Counted from the first letter of the stretch, positions 50,529 through 62,263 are shown. The stretch: 64,000 bases of DNA from Adiantum capillus-veneris (GCA_014529385.2 CM043942.1:23612491-23676490); one strand, 5' to 3'. Translations and numbers: made by a program. Notes: generated by a model from the sequence alone, not told the origin.

Positions 50529-52072
50529 TTAACAAACGAGAAAGGTGCTCGGCAATACGAGCGTAGTCTTTAATAAATTTTCAAAAAAGCCAGTAAACCC
50601 CAAAAAAGATTTCACTTGCCTTATCATGCGAAGAATGGGCCAATCCAACACAACACGTATCTTGTCGGGGTCAATGCGAATGCCATCAGTCGAGATGACA
50701 TGACCCACATACAACGATTTGGTGGGGAAAAACTCGCACTTGTTTTGCGTCACATGCAATTTTTCTCGCCTCAAAATATGCAAGACGAGATGAAGGTGTT
50801 GCAGATGCTCCTCAAGTGTTTTGCTGTGATTTAAGATGTCGTCGAGGAACACATTTACCCACTTTCCCAAATACGGATGAAAGAGATCATTCATCATTTG
50901 TTGGAAAGTGGCAGGAGCATTGGTTAACCCAAAGGGGAAAACCAAAAACTGGTAGTGTCCATATCGTGGACGAAATGCAGTTTTGGGGACATCACGCGGA
51001 TGTATCCGTATCTCATGGTACGCGGAACGTAGATCGATCTTGGTGAAATAAGAAGCACCCAAGACTTGACCATAAGGTCATTCATGCGAGGTAATGAATA
51101 TTTATTCTGGACAGTGACCTTATTGAGACCTTTGTAATCTATGCAGAAGCGCCTTCCTCCGTCCTTTTTAGCGAGAAGAACCGGAGCGCCCCACGTAGAC
51201 TTACTAGGTTCAATAAAACCTTTGGCAAGATAGTCTTGAAGCTGCCTAGCTATCTCGTCTTCCTCTTTCGGGCTGAACCTATAAGGTTGCTGAGAGACGG
51301 GATGGCTATCGGCGGGCAGAAGCTCTATCTTATGATTGAGACCAAGCCCACGAGATGGTGGAACCCCATCCGGTAAATTCTGCGGAAAAACGTTCGTAGA
51401 TTCAACCAAAATGGAAACCAAATAACGCTTAACAATTACATCATGATCAGAGAAAGATTCACGAACTTCCAATGCAGTAACGTCACCCTTTGCAAAAAGA
51501 GAATTACATTGAGACAAGAAATCAACAAGAGAATCTTTAACCCAACAAACTACAAGTTGCACATTGGAATCATGAGACAACGCATTGAATTCATAAACTG
51601 AGAGCAGATAACATGGCATGCCTAAAATAACATCTACATGCTCAAGGCTCATGATACGGATGTCCAAGACCTCATGGTAATGCAGGATTCGGAGGTCGAG
51701 TCGCGGCACAACCCCAGTCCATTGATTGCTCCGACGTTCCGCATAACGGACCACATACGGATGGTTTGCAAGTGATGTGTTGAGCCTTAGTGCGTGTACC
51801 ACACGAGAAGAAATAAAATTATGAGTAGAGCCGTTGTCGAATAAGACCGTCACTGCATGGCCATTGATCTCTCCTTTAACACGGAGAAGATCACGCGGGC
51901 CAAATACAGCCTTATTAAGGCGATAACCTGGGCAACTACGTGCATTAATGTGAAAAGTCTCTGAATCAGTAAAAGACAAAGTACATGAATTGTCGACGAC
52001 GTTTATCAAAATCGTTTGCTTAGGACACCCTTGTCGCCGCGGAAGTGGTTGGTCTGGTGGTAGTCGAACCAA
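50529..52072 (-). pseudogene. Element E protease and reverse transcriptase
   Basis: 52072-50924 (382 codons): NKAVFGPRDLLRVKGEINGH, VTVLFDNGSTHNFISSRVVH (protease, D-N-G as in the nested element), VDVILGMPCYLLS, then HKIELLPADSHPVSQQPYRF, LAKKDGGRRFCIDYKGLNKV. After a frameshift at about 51050, 51062-50529: FTKIDLRSAYHEIRIHPRDV (motif A), FPFGLTNAPATFQQMMNDLF (motif B), WVNVFLDDILNHSKTLEEHL (catalytic DD intact). One frameshift only, so this is the better preserved pol of the two chromoviruses. Confidence 0.88.
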
Positions 52073-53000
52073 CGGTTCTTCTCTTGATCCTCCAGTCGAG
52101 TTGCCTTTGATTTGCCGTCATACTTCGGTTTCTTCTTTGCGGAACATCCGTTGACCGACTTGTGACTGTCGAAGCGTTTGAACGCTTGCATTTTGACATG
52201 GAGGGACCACGGCGAGGAGTCTCCCCATCCGTCGCGCCACCTCCAGAAGTCGCCAAGGTATTGTCATAGTTCGTGGCGAACTTGGAGATGTCCTATAGTG
52301 AAGTGATGGGATTCCGCAATACCTCATTTTGGTAAGCATGGGATAATCCAAACAGATAAAGCATGTGTAGTATACCCTACGGATTCTCCAAGGCTTTCGT
52401 CTTTTGGACGAATTCCTTGAATCCTGTAAGCGTCCAGGGTTTTTTTACCCATCTTATCAACTTGCACGAAGCGAGCGCGAAAGACCATCTGGAAGTCTGC
52501 CCAAGTTGTTGGCTTTAGTCGTAACCCAACCCACCGCGTAAAAGCCTTGTCTTGGAGCATGATTTGTATTTGATTGATGCGTTGGGCAGCAGTTAAATGA
52601 TACAAATCGAAGTAGGCTGTCTATTTCGTCAGCCATGAGTCAATGGCGGTCTCCTGACATTCCTTCTTTTCCCCTTTGAAGGGGTCGTGATGGAACTGAA
52701 GAGGCAAAGTGCCCATGGCCCCGGACGAAAACAGGACTTGTGTGGCACGTAACTCCCCAAGTTGCCTCTGCATCTTAGTTAATTGTTGCATCATTATAGT
52801 GAAGAGAGATGTGTCGGAGGCGGAAAACAGGGGGGAGGAACCCTCGTGACAAAGCCCTTGTGTGTGTGTGGAATCGGAGGAGAAAGAGGCGCCTCCGCCA
52901 TGGGTTGATGCGTGCTAGAGGCGCCATTCTCGCGCGGAGAAGCGGTGTGTGACGCCATGGCGGGTGACATGAAGCAGAAAGTGAAGCAGGGAGGAAAGAT
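52006..53000 (-). pseudogene. Element E gag
   Basis: N-part (about 52990-52790): ASHTASPRENGASSTHQPMA, with the second half in another frame. Core 52605-52324: YHLTAAQRINQIQIMLQDKA, FTRWVGLRLKPTTWADFQMV (the WW is W-V here), FRARFVQVDKMGKKTLDAYR. Nucleocapsid 52191-52006 is Lys-rich with only part of a knuckle (FDYHQTNHFRGD). Similar to 62763-63290. Confidence 0.8.
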
Positions 53001-53200
53001 AAGAGTGCTTTGCGTACGAGAGGTGAAACGACGACTAGCAGGTATCGCTTCCTCACTCGTCGACGCGATGGAGTGGAGAGTCCAAGTGAAGAAGGCGAGG
53101 GTGGGGGCGAACGGCTTGAGGAGATACGTGGAGCAGCTTCGACAATTGATCAGTGTATCGAGGTGACTAGCCCTTTTATAAGTGGATGTTCTCTGCAAAG

Positions 53201-53949
53201 GGCCATCTTCACACTATTTTTAAAAACAGGTGGTCACTTCTGGACTTTGGGCGGTCACTTAAGGAAAAGGTGGGTCACATAAAAGCTTAGCGCCTAGCTG
53301 ACTTCGCGCCGCCTTCCGTCTGGAGCAAACCGCCCCTGCGTTGCTCTAGGGTTGCCTCCCACTCTGCGCACCGCCTTGGACCCGCCGCGCTCTACGCATC
53401 GTCCTAGGCTTGTCTCCCTCTCTGCCTACTACGCTAGCGGAGGCCGCAGGAATGCGCACTGGCCTGTCCGCCTTCTACTGGGCAGTGGACTGCGCAGACT
53501 GGTCTGTTCGCCTTCTACAAGGCAGTGAACTGCGCAGCAGCGGCTTCACACTCTGCTGAACCTACCACTTACCACAAGGCAGCAGCAGCATATGGGGTGC
53601 GAAGTTCCATAGAGCCATCAAAACAGCCCTCACAATTGCATTCACTTCTTGCACAGAACAATCACTCAACACACAACATCCATTACGTGCAGACAATTCA
53701 TACAGTGTGTCCTAAGTGGCTTTCTAAGCATAAGACCAAAAAAATTCCTCCCTTCGAGCATCCCTGCAAAGCATACGCCTAAATGAATAAATTCCTCTCA
53801 CCAAATGCATACAAAGGGGTTGCCATGTCCTCAGAGTGGCAGCTCTCGAGGCCACCCTCATGCAATAATCAGTACCGGAGAGGCAAGACGAAGACGTATC
53901 CAGCATCCACATGACCGCCACTTGCAAATTAACATTCCACACACAAGAA
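53201..53949. other. Leader/flank of element E, unassigned
   Basis: 53290-53540 is GC-rich with a local repeat TCTACTGGGCAGTGGACTGC / TCTACAAGGCAGTGAACTGC at about 53470-53535. Further right no gene or ends are recognised. Confidence 0.4.
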
Positions 53950-54223
53950 GACGCACTAGATTCTTTAAAGGCCCTTGGCCCTCTAAAAGTAGTACATGAA
54001 AAGGGTACAGCTCAAAAGCATCTGGCTCAAAAGCAGCCAGCACAAATCAAGGAATTTCGTACAAATTGTCACATCAACAGTCGGTGCAATTTGCAGCAGT
54101 GCGTACAGTGCCACACTCGCATGTCAGCGTGATTTGCACAGCGTCCGTACAGGAGCCACATCATCTTCCTTTACGCAAGAGAACTTGTGTGTGTCCAGCT
54201 TTATTTTAATATTTTAGGCCCCA
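53950..54223 (-). repeat. Element C-family LTR fragment
   Basis: Matches 57630-57921: TTTAAAGGCCCTTGGCCCTC, AGTACATGAAAAG, AAAAGCAGCCAGC, GTCAGCGTGATTTGC, ATTTTAGGCCCCA at the terminus (54223). Confidence 0.7.
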
Positions 54224-54439
54224 TCGAAATGCACAAAAATTGCATACTCATCCAATGAGGGATACTCAGTGGTTGACATATCACAATGCAACACAAATGC
54301 TTACATATGCATGTTACAAGACGCAACGAACGCCGTTGAGCACTTCTCCCAGACAAACGGTCTTATGCATGAAGCTAGTCAACGACTACCTCCTCACTTC
54401 TTCCGCAAATAACCTAAAAAGGTTCGGGCCATGAGCAAA

Positions 54440-54660
54440 GAGGATTGATACAACCAAACGCTCTATAGATTGTAGCATGCATCGCTTGGAGGTTTCAAGC
54501 ATACAACTAAACGCTCCCCAGACACCTGGTCTACGTTGCTCAGAGGTTTTCGAGCATACAACGAAACGCTACCTAGATACCTGGTCTGTGTTGTTTCAAG
54601 GCTCTCTAGCATAGAATGAAACACTTCTCAGACACTCGGTTTGCATCGTTCCGAGGTTCA
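54440..54660. repeat. ~55-59-bp minisatellite
   Basis: Three to four diverged units on the pattern GAGGTTTCAAGCATACAACT AAACGCT...CAGACACCTGGTCT.CGTTG; a possible earlier unit at 54310-54370. Confidence 0.75.
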
Positions 54661-54938
54661 GACATTAATAAACAAGAATCTTTCAGTATTCTTAATTCAC
54701 AAATCATTGAAACCATTATTACCAGAGTGAAGCAATTCTGAAATCGGCACAAAGGCAAGCTTAAAACAGATATAATCCATTTTAAGCAATTTCCAAACAG
54801 TATCTCCAAACAATTTTTCAAAGACATTGTTAAACAAAATTCAGAAAACTGCTAACTAAAAAAGCATTTTCCGCGTCATTCGAGATCGCTAAGATGATTG
54901 GCTTTGCATCCTGAGACCTGCACCATATTTAGGGCTAG

Positions 54939-56419
54939 TGTCACGAGGACGTGGCAGTTATTAACCATGTCACAGAGATGTGGCAACTGCTAACCTTGGT
55001 TGTTGGTTTCTTTCCAATGGGGTTTATTTTAATTGTTTTGAGACCCTCTTTTTGAAGTAGCAAACGGTCGGACATTGTATGGCCAATGTGAACGATAGAT
55101 TCACCCGCAGATGGGAAGTGGTCGGCACTGGAATTCGTATGGTAAGAGGATGTCTAGGCTCAGAGCAAGATCATATAGTTCCCCCCGTCGCACTTAGCAA
55201 GTTGGTGGATACTAGGAAGTGAACTCAATTAAGGCGTAAAGTCAAGGTGGGACTACCAACAAAAAGTATCCGACAGTTGGGCCACATTGCATTTTTGGAT
55301 GCGGTCCCAATGAGGATAGATGGTCAGAAGACCAGTGGGAGCCCAACGGAAGCATCTCCTAAATTTTAGGGAACTGCTATGTTGGGCCCTGAAATGTGTT
55401 CGCGTCATTACCTCCGGTATGACTAGGGGAACACTTTATAACTCTGCCGCGAAGTCAACTGACGCGTCGGTTGGGATATTTTTAAGCGGCGAACCTGGAA
55501 CGGGAAAATGCTTGAAAATGCGCCAAGTGTCACATTTTCGTGAACTTTCCTCTTCCAGAAAAATGGGCGCTGAATTTTTAAGCTGGGATGAGCCTCATTT
55601 GCAATGTGTCACAGGTTAAGAGCTATGGAGTGCTTCCTTTCCCTCTCATGTACAGTGTGGTGCTAGGAGTGATGCCCTGCACACTACACACTGCTCTCTC
55701 TCCCCTACGTGCAGTTATGTGATGCCCCACAAGAGGGCTACTCATTTGACTGATGTACAGTTGTGTGGGTTCATGCTTTTGTGCTGAGGCAAGAGCCTCC
55801 TTGAGCAGGAACAGGGGTAGCTAACTGCTGCTCCAAAGCAGGCACTGGTGAGGGTCATAACCTCACCGTACAGGTGCAAAATCAGAGCTGTGTATGCGCT
55901 GTAAATTCACTGTTTTTCAGCCATACGGACGCCAGGATCATTGGGAATCGTGCCCCACTGGCAGAGGACAGTTAGGGGACTGTTTGGGGCTGAAAACAGG
56001 GCAAAAACCAGTAAATACAGCGTGTTGAATTTACTGTTTTTGGACAGGAATCAGAGGGTATACGCCAGTGCAAGCGAGTTCCAGCAGGGGAATTGGTTTC
56101 GTGCAAGTTTTGGGGCTGTTATGTTGCCGAAATTTGGCCAAATCAAATGGTATCTAGGTGGATACACGTGAAGGATTCCCAGGACCTTACCTTGTAATTT
56201 ACCCTCCTAAAGAATAAAGAAATACCGAAAGGGGCGCCAATTTTGGGGCCTACAGGTTGTCGGCGTCTGCTCGGAGCATTCTAGCTTCCGAGCCGTGCGT
56301 GTGATTAAGTGTTAATTCCCATTACAGGTTCTCTTTGCAAAGTGCTCTGTGTGTGTGTGTGTATAAAGTAAAGAATTTCGGGTGAAAGCCAACGCCTACC
56401 GCCCTACGGGCCGGTTTCA
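54939..56419 (+). mobile_element. Solo LTR, Athila-like family
   Basis: 1481 bp, TGTCACGAGG...CGGTTTCA, flanked by GCTAG at 54934-54938 and 56420-56424. No primer site or coding region follows; the right flank is the gag of element C on the opposite strand. Its last 1.15 kb aligns with 1-1209. The poly(A)-region motif is at 56213-56237. Solo LTRs arise by recombination between the two LTRs of a full element. Confidence 0.88.
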
Positions 56420-56424
56420 GCTAG

Positions 56425-57204
56425 GTTTCTTCCAGAAGGTTGTAGCCGACCGCAGCACGGTCCATAAGCTCTTGCATTGTCGGTACTTGTTTGGACAGAC
56501 AATATTCCTGTAAGGGCGATAGCAGTCCAATGGCATATCGCTCGCACTGGTCCTCCAAGGGAATCAACTTCAAGAAAGACACCGGAAGGTAGACGTCGAA
56601 GAGCCTTTGGTAGTAGTCTTCCATGGTCTACCATTTCAAGTTGCTCCATTGTGACAACCTCTGGACCTTAAATAGGGAGGTCATATAACTTCGTGTGAAA
56701 ATAATCTCGAAAGCTTGCCAAGTCCTTGGAGCATGCGGTTGGGTCGCGGTTGAACTCCACCACTGCATAGCATTATCCTTTAGAATTCTCGCAGCTCGAG
56801 AAATCTTTGATTTTTCTGTATAGTTTCCCAAAGCATAGATGTTGTTGAATTGTTGGAGGAACTTGCAAGGCTTTCTTCCGATCTTTCACTCCAAAAAAGG
56901 TGAAAAATTTGAGTGTTGTGTCACCATCCTTCAAATCCTTTGGATGGTTCGGCGCAAACCTCGGATGTGGATAGTAGGGATATCCATACGAGCTCCAACC
57001 ATTGTACACAGGTGGGGGTGTTGGTGGCAGCAACGGTGGCAAAGGCGGTTGCACTGGATCAAGATCCGACGGTTGGACCATGTTCCTAAAGACTCCCCCA
57101 ATTGGAAGAGACGGCTGAGAAGGTTGTTGATTAAAGGCTCTTGCATTTTTTGGCGCCGAAGGAGGGAAACACTTGTGGCATTAGAGGGGGTAACATGTAG
57201 TTAG
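56425..57204 (-). pseudogene. Element C gag
   Basis: Minus-strand gag of a Ty3 element just downstream of its primer site. N-part 57081-56773: VQPSDLDPVQPPLPPLLPPT (Pro-rich) and GWSSYGYPYYPHPRFAPNHP, then FFGVKDRKKALQ. Core 56831-56628: SKISRAARILKDNAMQWWSS (WW motif), APRTWQAFEIIFTRSYMTSL. C-part 56624-56421: MEDYYQRLFDVYLPVSFLKL, CERYAIGLLSPLQEYCLSKQ, ending at the solo LTR insertion. What lies left of the solo LTR (before 54938) does not read as gag, so the element is deleted there. Confidence 0.82.
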
Positions 57205-57358
57205 GAACTGTAGAAAACTTTGCAACATGGGGAGATTCTGTTGAGGGTGTCGTGAAAGTATGTCGCGAAGCTTGTCGAGAAGCAATTGGAGGTATTCTGT
57301 AGATGCTCTGTTTGTTCTTGGTAGGATAGGTATGCTTTGAGAAAAGCTCACGACTGGA

Positions 57359-57370
57359 GCTCTGATACAA
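57359..57370 (-). other. Element C primer binding site, initiator-Met-like
   Basis: Minus-strand TTGTATCAGAGC, one mismatch to the tRNA-iMet complement, one base from the LTR. Confidence 0.75.
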
Positions 57371-57371
57371 A

Positions 57372-57921
57372 TGTTACGAGAGGGCACCATGTGCAAACAT
57401 AAAAGAATAGACTGAACAACTTTTCAGCACTTCAATAATAACTGAATTGAAAGAGATGCACGACACACGAGATACGGAGTGGAGGAATTCCACCCCAAGA
57501 GAGCACTGACCTCAAACCCTGGTGTCCCTTTCGGTATTTCTTTATGTTGCTTCAACTTGGTAGAATGTCTTTACTCTTTGCTCTGCACCTCCATACGTGA
57601 GCATGCGAGAGAATGAGCCGTTGCCACATATTTAAAGGCCCTTGGCTCTCTAAAAGCAGTACATGAAAAGCGTACAACTCAAAAACATCTGCTCCAAAAG
57701 CGTCTAATCTTCAAAAGCAGCCAGCCCAAATCCAGGAATTCCGTACAAAATGCCTTGTCAGCAGCCAATGCAATTCACGGCAGTCCGTAAAATGCCACCT
57801 CAGCATGTCTGCGTGATTTGCGAAGCGCCCATACAGCAGCCATGTCATCCTCCTTTACCCAAGAAAGCTTGTGTGTGTGTGTGTGTGTGTGTGGTGTTTT
57901 ATTTTATTATTTTAGGCCCCA
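57372..57921 (-). repeat. Element C 5' LTR
   Basis: About 550 bp. Minus-strand TGGGGCCTAAAAT...CTCGTAACA. The poly(A)-region motif at 57521-57545 lies about 170 bp before the LTR's 3' end. The outer limit is fixed by the end of homology with 53950-54223. A GT tract at 57870-57893. Confidence 0.72.
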
Positions 57922-58430
57922 TTGGACGGGGTCCTATAAGTTGGGAATTCTTTTAAAGTTGGGCCGCTTGGCAAGTTTGTAAGTTGATAAAACTTCTTAT
58001 GCTACTTCTTCTCTTAGGGTTTAGGCCCCTCGGTGGGGATCTGCAAGTCAGCTAGGATTGGGTTTGGGAAACCCTAACCCGCCGGGTCTTCTAATGGCTT
58101 GACACATCAACAGTTTGTGACAGCCAATTGGTTGATTTCTCACGACTGCTACTCTTGAAGGAGGATTCTCTTTTTGAGAAAGAGGAATCTTGTGAACGAT
58201 CATAATGTGTCGTTGAGCTCGATCTCTCTCTCTATGGCTTGACATGTTTATGGTAGCAAAATTCTTCAAATCCAAGAGCGCCTTCAATTACCCGGATGGT
58301 AAGGAAGGTAACTCCACTTCGATATCAATGAAATTCTCCTTTGATACACCACATGCTTATTATTGCCAATTAACACTTTGCACAAAGCAGAAATACCAAT
58401 CTTCAGTTAGAGCTTGTGCGAGAGGGACAT
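57922..58430. other. Unassigned 510 bp
   Basis: CTAACCCGCC and other short words, a CT-rich patch at about 58225. No coding or repeat signature. Confidence 0.35.
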
Positions 58431-58439
58431 ATATATGTA

Positions 58440-58812
58440 GAGATCATCGTAACCGCGAAACGTTTCATACCCGAAACGTTTCACCGCAAAACGTGGCGTT
58501 TCACCCCGAAATGTTTCACTCTAGGCTAAGGCCTCACTGTAACGTCTGACTGAAACGCCAATTTTGTGTATAAATAGAGTTATGTATCGACAAAATAGGT
58601 GTTCACAGTGCAGTGATTAGGGACACATGCTGTGTTAACCTTGAAGTAGCATATACATAATAAATAAATAACTATTTAATGGCAAAATTCTCTAAAGGAA
58701 AATTTTTAATTCAGGCGTTCCACTCCAGGCGTTTCATTTGTAGGTGAAACGTTTCGGCCGTTTCACCCGTTTCGTGTTTCAGGCCTGCTGAAATGCGTTT
58801 ACGCTGGTAGAG
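58440..58812. repeat. Fold-back / MITE-like sequence rich in GAAACGTTTC
   Basis: Left arm 58450-58555 and right arm 58712-58802 are imperfect inverted repeats full of CGAAACGTTTC and GGCGTTTCA words around an AT-rich centre with no ORF. Possible 8-bp flank duplication AGAGATCA / AGAGATAT (6 of 8). The size and structure suit a non-autonomous DNA transposon, perhaps hAT-like; this is inference. Confidence 0.4.
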
Positions 58813-58867
58813 ATATAGCATAACAGATGCCTGGAGATATGGATAACTTGACAGACTGAGAGAGAAG

Positions 58868-58871
<4 letters not shown>

Positions 58872-58921
<50 letters not shown>
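58872..58921. repeat. (GA)n microsatellite
   Basis: Fifty bases of GA; no LINE-CT tail is beside it. Confidence 0.97.
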
Positions 58922-58926
<5 letters not shown>

Positions 58927-59505
58927 GATTGAGATAGACACAACGTTGACTCGTAATGGGCCCCTTGAGAGGAATGTGTTATTTCTCCAAAATTACAAGC
59001 GTGTAGGCTGAAAATTCAGCATGGAATCACTGTCAAACAAGTAAGAAAACAATCTTGTTGGTTTCCACTTGTTGGTTTCAACTTGTTTGCATGTGTTGTC
59101 CTAACAAGCGCATACAAGAGTTGGAGAAACTCACCCGTCTGTGTGCCTCCCCAAAAGGCCTACCAATGGGACTGCAACCGCTTCCCTTCTCTTGCACGTC
59201 GAATGTGCGAGAGTGATGCTCTTCGATGAAGAGAAATTTAGCAATGGCTTCCTCATGGTTCTCCTTCATGCGATCACTTGGGCAGCATCTCCTCCAATGT
59301 CTTCCTTCCTTACATAAGCTTGAATGAGAGGGAGAGGTAGATTGTAGAGCTTGAGACGGAGAGTGATAGCATGTAGAGGCCTATTGGGCTGAATTAGAGA
59401 GTAATTTCAGCAATGAGGTGATCCTCAAAAGAGGGAAAAGGGGCTACTTTCATAGATGAACTTGCCTCTTGAATAAGGAGGTATGTGGTAGCATTTACAC
59501 AAGTG
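58922..59505. other. Unassigned 580 bp
   Basis: A 63-codon minus-strand ORF (59269-59078) is not recognised; nothing else is visible. Confidence 0.35.
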
Positions 59506-59775
59506 TCTTGCCATTTGTCTAAAAAAGTAAATTATCTTTGACAAGTGTCCTTACATGTCTCAAGTGTCTTGACAGAAGTATCTTGCCTTCTATCAAAAAA
59601 CGTTAATTGTCCTTGAGAAGTATCCTTACTTGTGTCAAAAAACGTTAATTGCTCCCGACAAGTATCCATACACGTCTCAACTTTCAAGTGTCTTGCCACT
59701 TGTTCAAAAAATCAAATTACCTTTGGCAAGTGTCCCTACACATGTTTCAAGTGTCTTGCCACTTGTCAAGAAAGG
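59506..59775. repeat. ~60-bp minisatellite, AAGTGTCTTGCC family
   Basis: Four to five diverged units of AAGTGTCTTGCCACTTGTC, AAAAAAnnTAAATTA, CTTTGACAAGTGTCCnTACA. Confidence 0.8.
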
Positions 59776-61019
59776 TGAGAAATAAGCCACACTATGAAAG
59801 CCTTGAAAAATGAGAAGTTAGTGCTCAAGAGTCAAAATAGCGTTTAACATAACAAATACTTATCTTTCTGCAAAATACTAGCCACTTGATTTGCAAACAA
59901 TATTGGTGCATTCAGTGGATGCTTTTATGCATGAATACCTAATGCTCAAGCATTTCCAAAACAACACTCAATGCAGGTCATCATGCAGCGTGCCAAAGGC
60001 AGATTCCATCGGTTCCATACACTTGTATCCATCTATATCTCTTCTCCAATAAGGTAAGAGGATATAGTCCTTCATGCTTTTCAAGCATATCAATGGCCAT
60101 TCATACTTCCCCGCTCAGGGATAGAGGTATGTCTAATCAATCATAGTTTCGTAAACACAAGAACACATGTCCAATTATGTAATCTTTTAATCGGAGGGAC
60201 AACATTTGTAATATTTCAAAAATTTCTTTGATTCATGGGTTTCAAAGACTGATGACAATCATTATAACATGTTTAGTAATTACATCCAAACTACGTTGAT
60301 CTTTTCACGGATCTTTTGATCCACTAAATCTTGTCACTATAAGGATTTAGATCGTTTCTCACATTTCAAGCAAACATGCCACCAATCATCTCCACAAGAC
60401 AGTACTCATACATGCATTCTTCAATTCAATCACTAAGTGCACACTGAACTCTTAGGTACAAATAGTCAATCTAGTCATCTCATCTGAACCAGAAATCTTA
60501 ATACACCTTGATTACTGTCCAGCCATCTCATCTTTCTGGAACTCTTGATGCACTAACATCAATACCCAGTCATCTCATCCAGATAGAAATCTCGATGAAG
60601 TAGAATCACATCCTTGACTCATTTAGCCATCACATCCAGATCTCACCTATCTTTAACAGATGTCTAGATGCACTAAATTCATCAGATCAATCACTAGACA
60701 AAATGCTGCAAACATTCATTTTTTCAACACATACTCTATCAATACACACATGAAAGAGCACATGTAAATAAGTTCAATTATCTAGGAAATTTTCAATTCA
60801 ATGTACATCTTTTCATGAGCCATTTCACAGAGTATTCTCAACCTATCAATACCCCTAAAACATCATGGTGACACTAGTGACTTTATTCAATCTAGGTAAT
60901 CTCTAACAAAGGAGTGGAGTGGCTCCCCTCTCGTACAACACGCTTTGCACCATATTCAACGTGCTGATTTGACGTGCACTCAAGGAATAGACACTGCCTA
61001 AAATCCAAAAGCCTCAAGG
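59776..61019. other. AT-rich unassigned 1.2 kb
   Basis: Short words CATCTCATCCAGATAGAAAT and CTAGATGCACTAA recur at 60460-60690. No ORF above 60 codons. Possibly an old LTR or UTR of the element whose knuckle lies at 61020-61400. Confidence 0.35.
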
Positions 61020-61400
61020 TACAACTCTAAAAATGAAGAGAATTTGTGAAGTACTCCTCCATCCCCTTTGCATCGAGAGGTGGAAAATTCTTGCCCTTGA
61101 CCAAATTATTGGTGGACCTAGCTTACCCTTTTGTTCTTTTTCTTGTGCCCTAGGATGTGATGGTTGCTGCTCTAGCTCCCTCTCCACCGACACATCATTT
61201 TAAGTCTTTGGAACTCTCTGATGAACTATCAGCTGTTTCCTTAAGTTCTTTCGTTGTATACTTTGCAAAGACATGCCCTTGTTCACCACAGCAATAACAC
61301 TTACTCTCTTTGAAGTATGCAGCACCCTACTCGTGTGCCAATTTGGGCCTTGTGGATTTCTTCTTCTACTTCTTGCCCTATTTCTTCTCCTTGATAGGCT
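61020..61400 (-). pseudogene. Gag zinc-knuckle fragment
   Basis: The minus strand from about 61400 reads Lys/Glu-rich sequence, then AYFKESKCYCCGEQGHVFAK followed by Y, a C-x2-C-x4-H-x4-Y knuckle with the last Cys lost, and KELKETADSSSESSKDLK. In-frame stops lie upstream. CCHC knuckles of this kind end Ty1-copia and Ty3 gag; which of the two cannot be decided. Confidence 0.5.
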
Positions 61401-61793
61401 CCTTTCGTGTTGACTTGGACACTAGCTTGTTTGTTGGGTAAGTCAAAGAGCTTGAATGGATGGTGTTATACAGATCGTAAAACCTTGCGTATTTACAAAG
61501 AGACAAGGAGTGAAAGGTCAATGAATTTATGCGATCTAGCAATAGCTAGGGTCTTTGGACAAGTCTTTGGACAAAGCATAGGTCCTAGAGATAGACCAAG
61601 TGCAAGTGTATAAGTAGGCTAGATGGCCAAGTATGCCAAGTGTTATTGCAACACACAAGGACAAAGGCGCCAAGTTTAGCCATGGATAAGTAGCTAGGAA
61701 TTTAGCTTACACTTGGGGGAGCTTATAAGAAAGAAGCGTTGCAAACGTGGGACAAGAATGCCAAGGGGTACTGGAAAATGCTCATGGAGAACA
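61401..61793 (+). repeat. Possible LTR 3' part before a primer site
   Basis: Ends AACA directly before an initiator-Met-like site. The left limit is unknown. No second copy is in the window. Confidence 0.35.
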
Positions 61794-61794
61794 T

Positions 61795-61806
61795 TGGTAT
61801 CATAGC
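61795..61806 (+). other. Primer-binding-site-like sequence
   Basis: TGGTATCATAGC, one mismatch to the tRNA-iMet complement, one base after ACA, the geometry seen at 14356-14369. Confidence 0.5.
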
Positions 61807-62263
61807 TTCTTCTTGCTCGCACATACATCATGGCAACGTGAAAAAAACCATTAGAGCTCATGGGGCCGGGATGGTCTAGCTTGATAGGCTCTCTACCCTC
61901 CTACATAGGGTGGTATGGGATGTTCCTAGCAAGAGAAGGGAGCAAGGGGGGCACATGCAAGCCAATGGTGAAAATCTATGGTAAGTCTTTTTTTCTTTTT
62001 GTGATTTGCAGATGGATTCTCGTGTGTGGAGGTTGATGCTAACGATAGTCACATGGTTGTTGGGTGTTTTAGCTTATCTCTTGTCTATTGTTCGTGTGAG
62101 GGTGTCCTCGTGAGCTGTCACTTTCGGACATGGTAGTACTTTCCGCGTCCACATCATGGTAAGAGTAATTTCACATTTTGGAGTATGTTTATTTTGCAGG
62201 CGATTTATGGAGAATAGGGGGCAAGAGATATATATTTTCTCGAATGCTTTTTGTGCCATAATC
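61807..62263. other. Unassigned 450 bp
   Basis: No ORF or repeat recognised. Confidence 0.35.

Larger units (their letters stand above)
48605..53200 (-). mobile_element. Chromovirus relic E
   Basis: Minus-strand Ty3 element related to the nested chromovirus: gag (53000-52006), protease and RT (52072-50529), RNase H (50473-49778), remnants of integrase (49674-49221), polypurine tract and 3' LTR (48965-48605). No 5' LTR or primer site is found on the right. The core of integrase is lost. Confidence 0.85.

Noticed and set aside
59506-59775. CRISPR-like repeat-spacer array
   Set aside because: Units diverge, spacing is irregular, no cas genes, and the sequence is eukaryotic.
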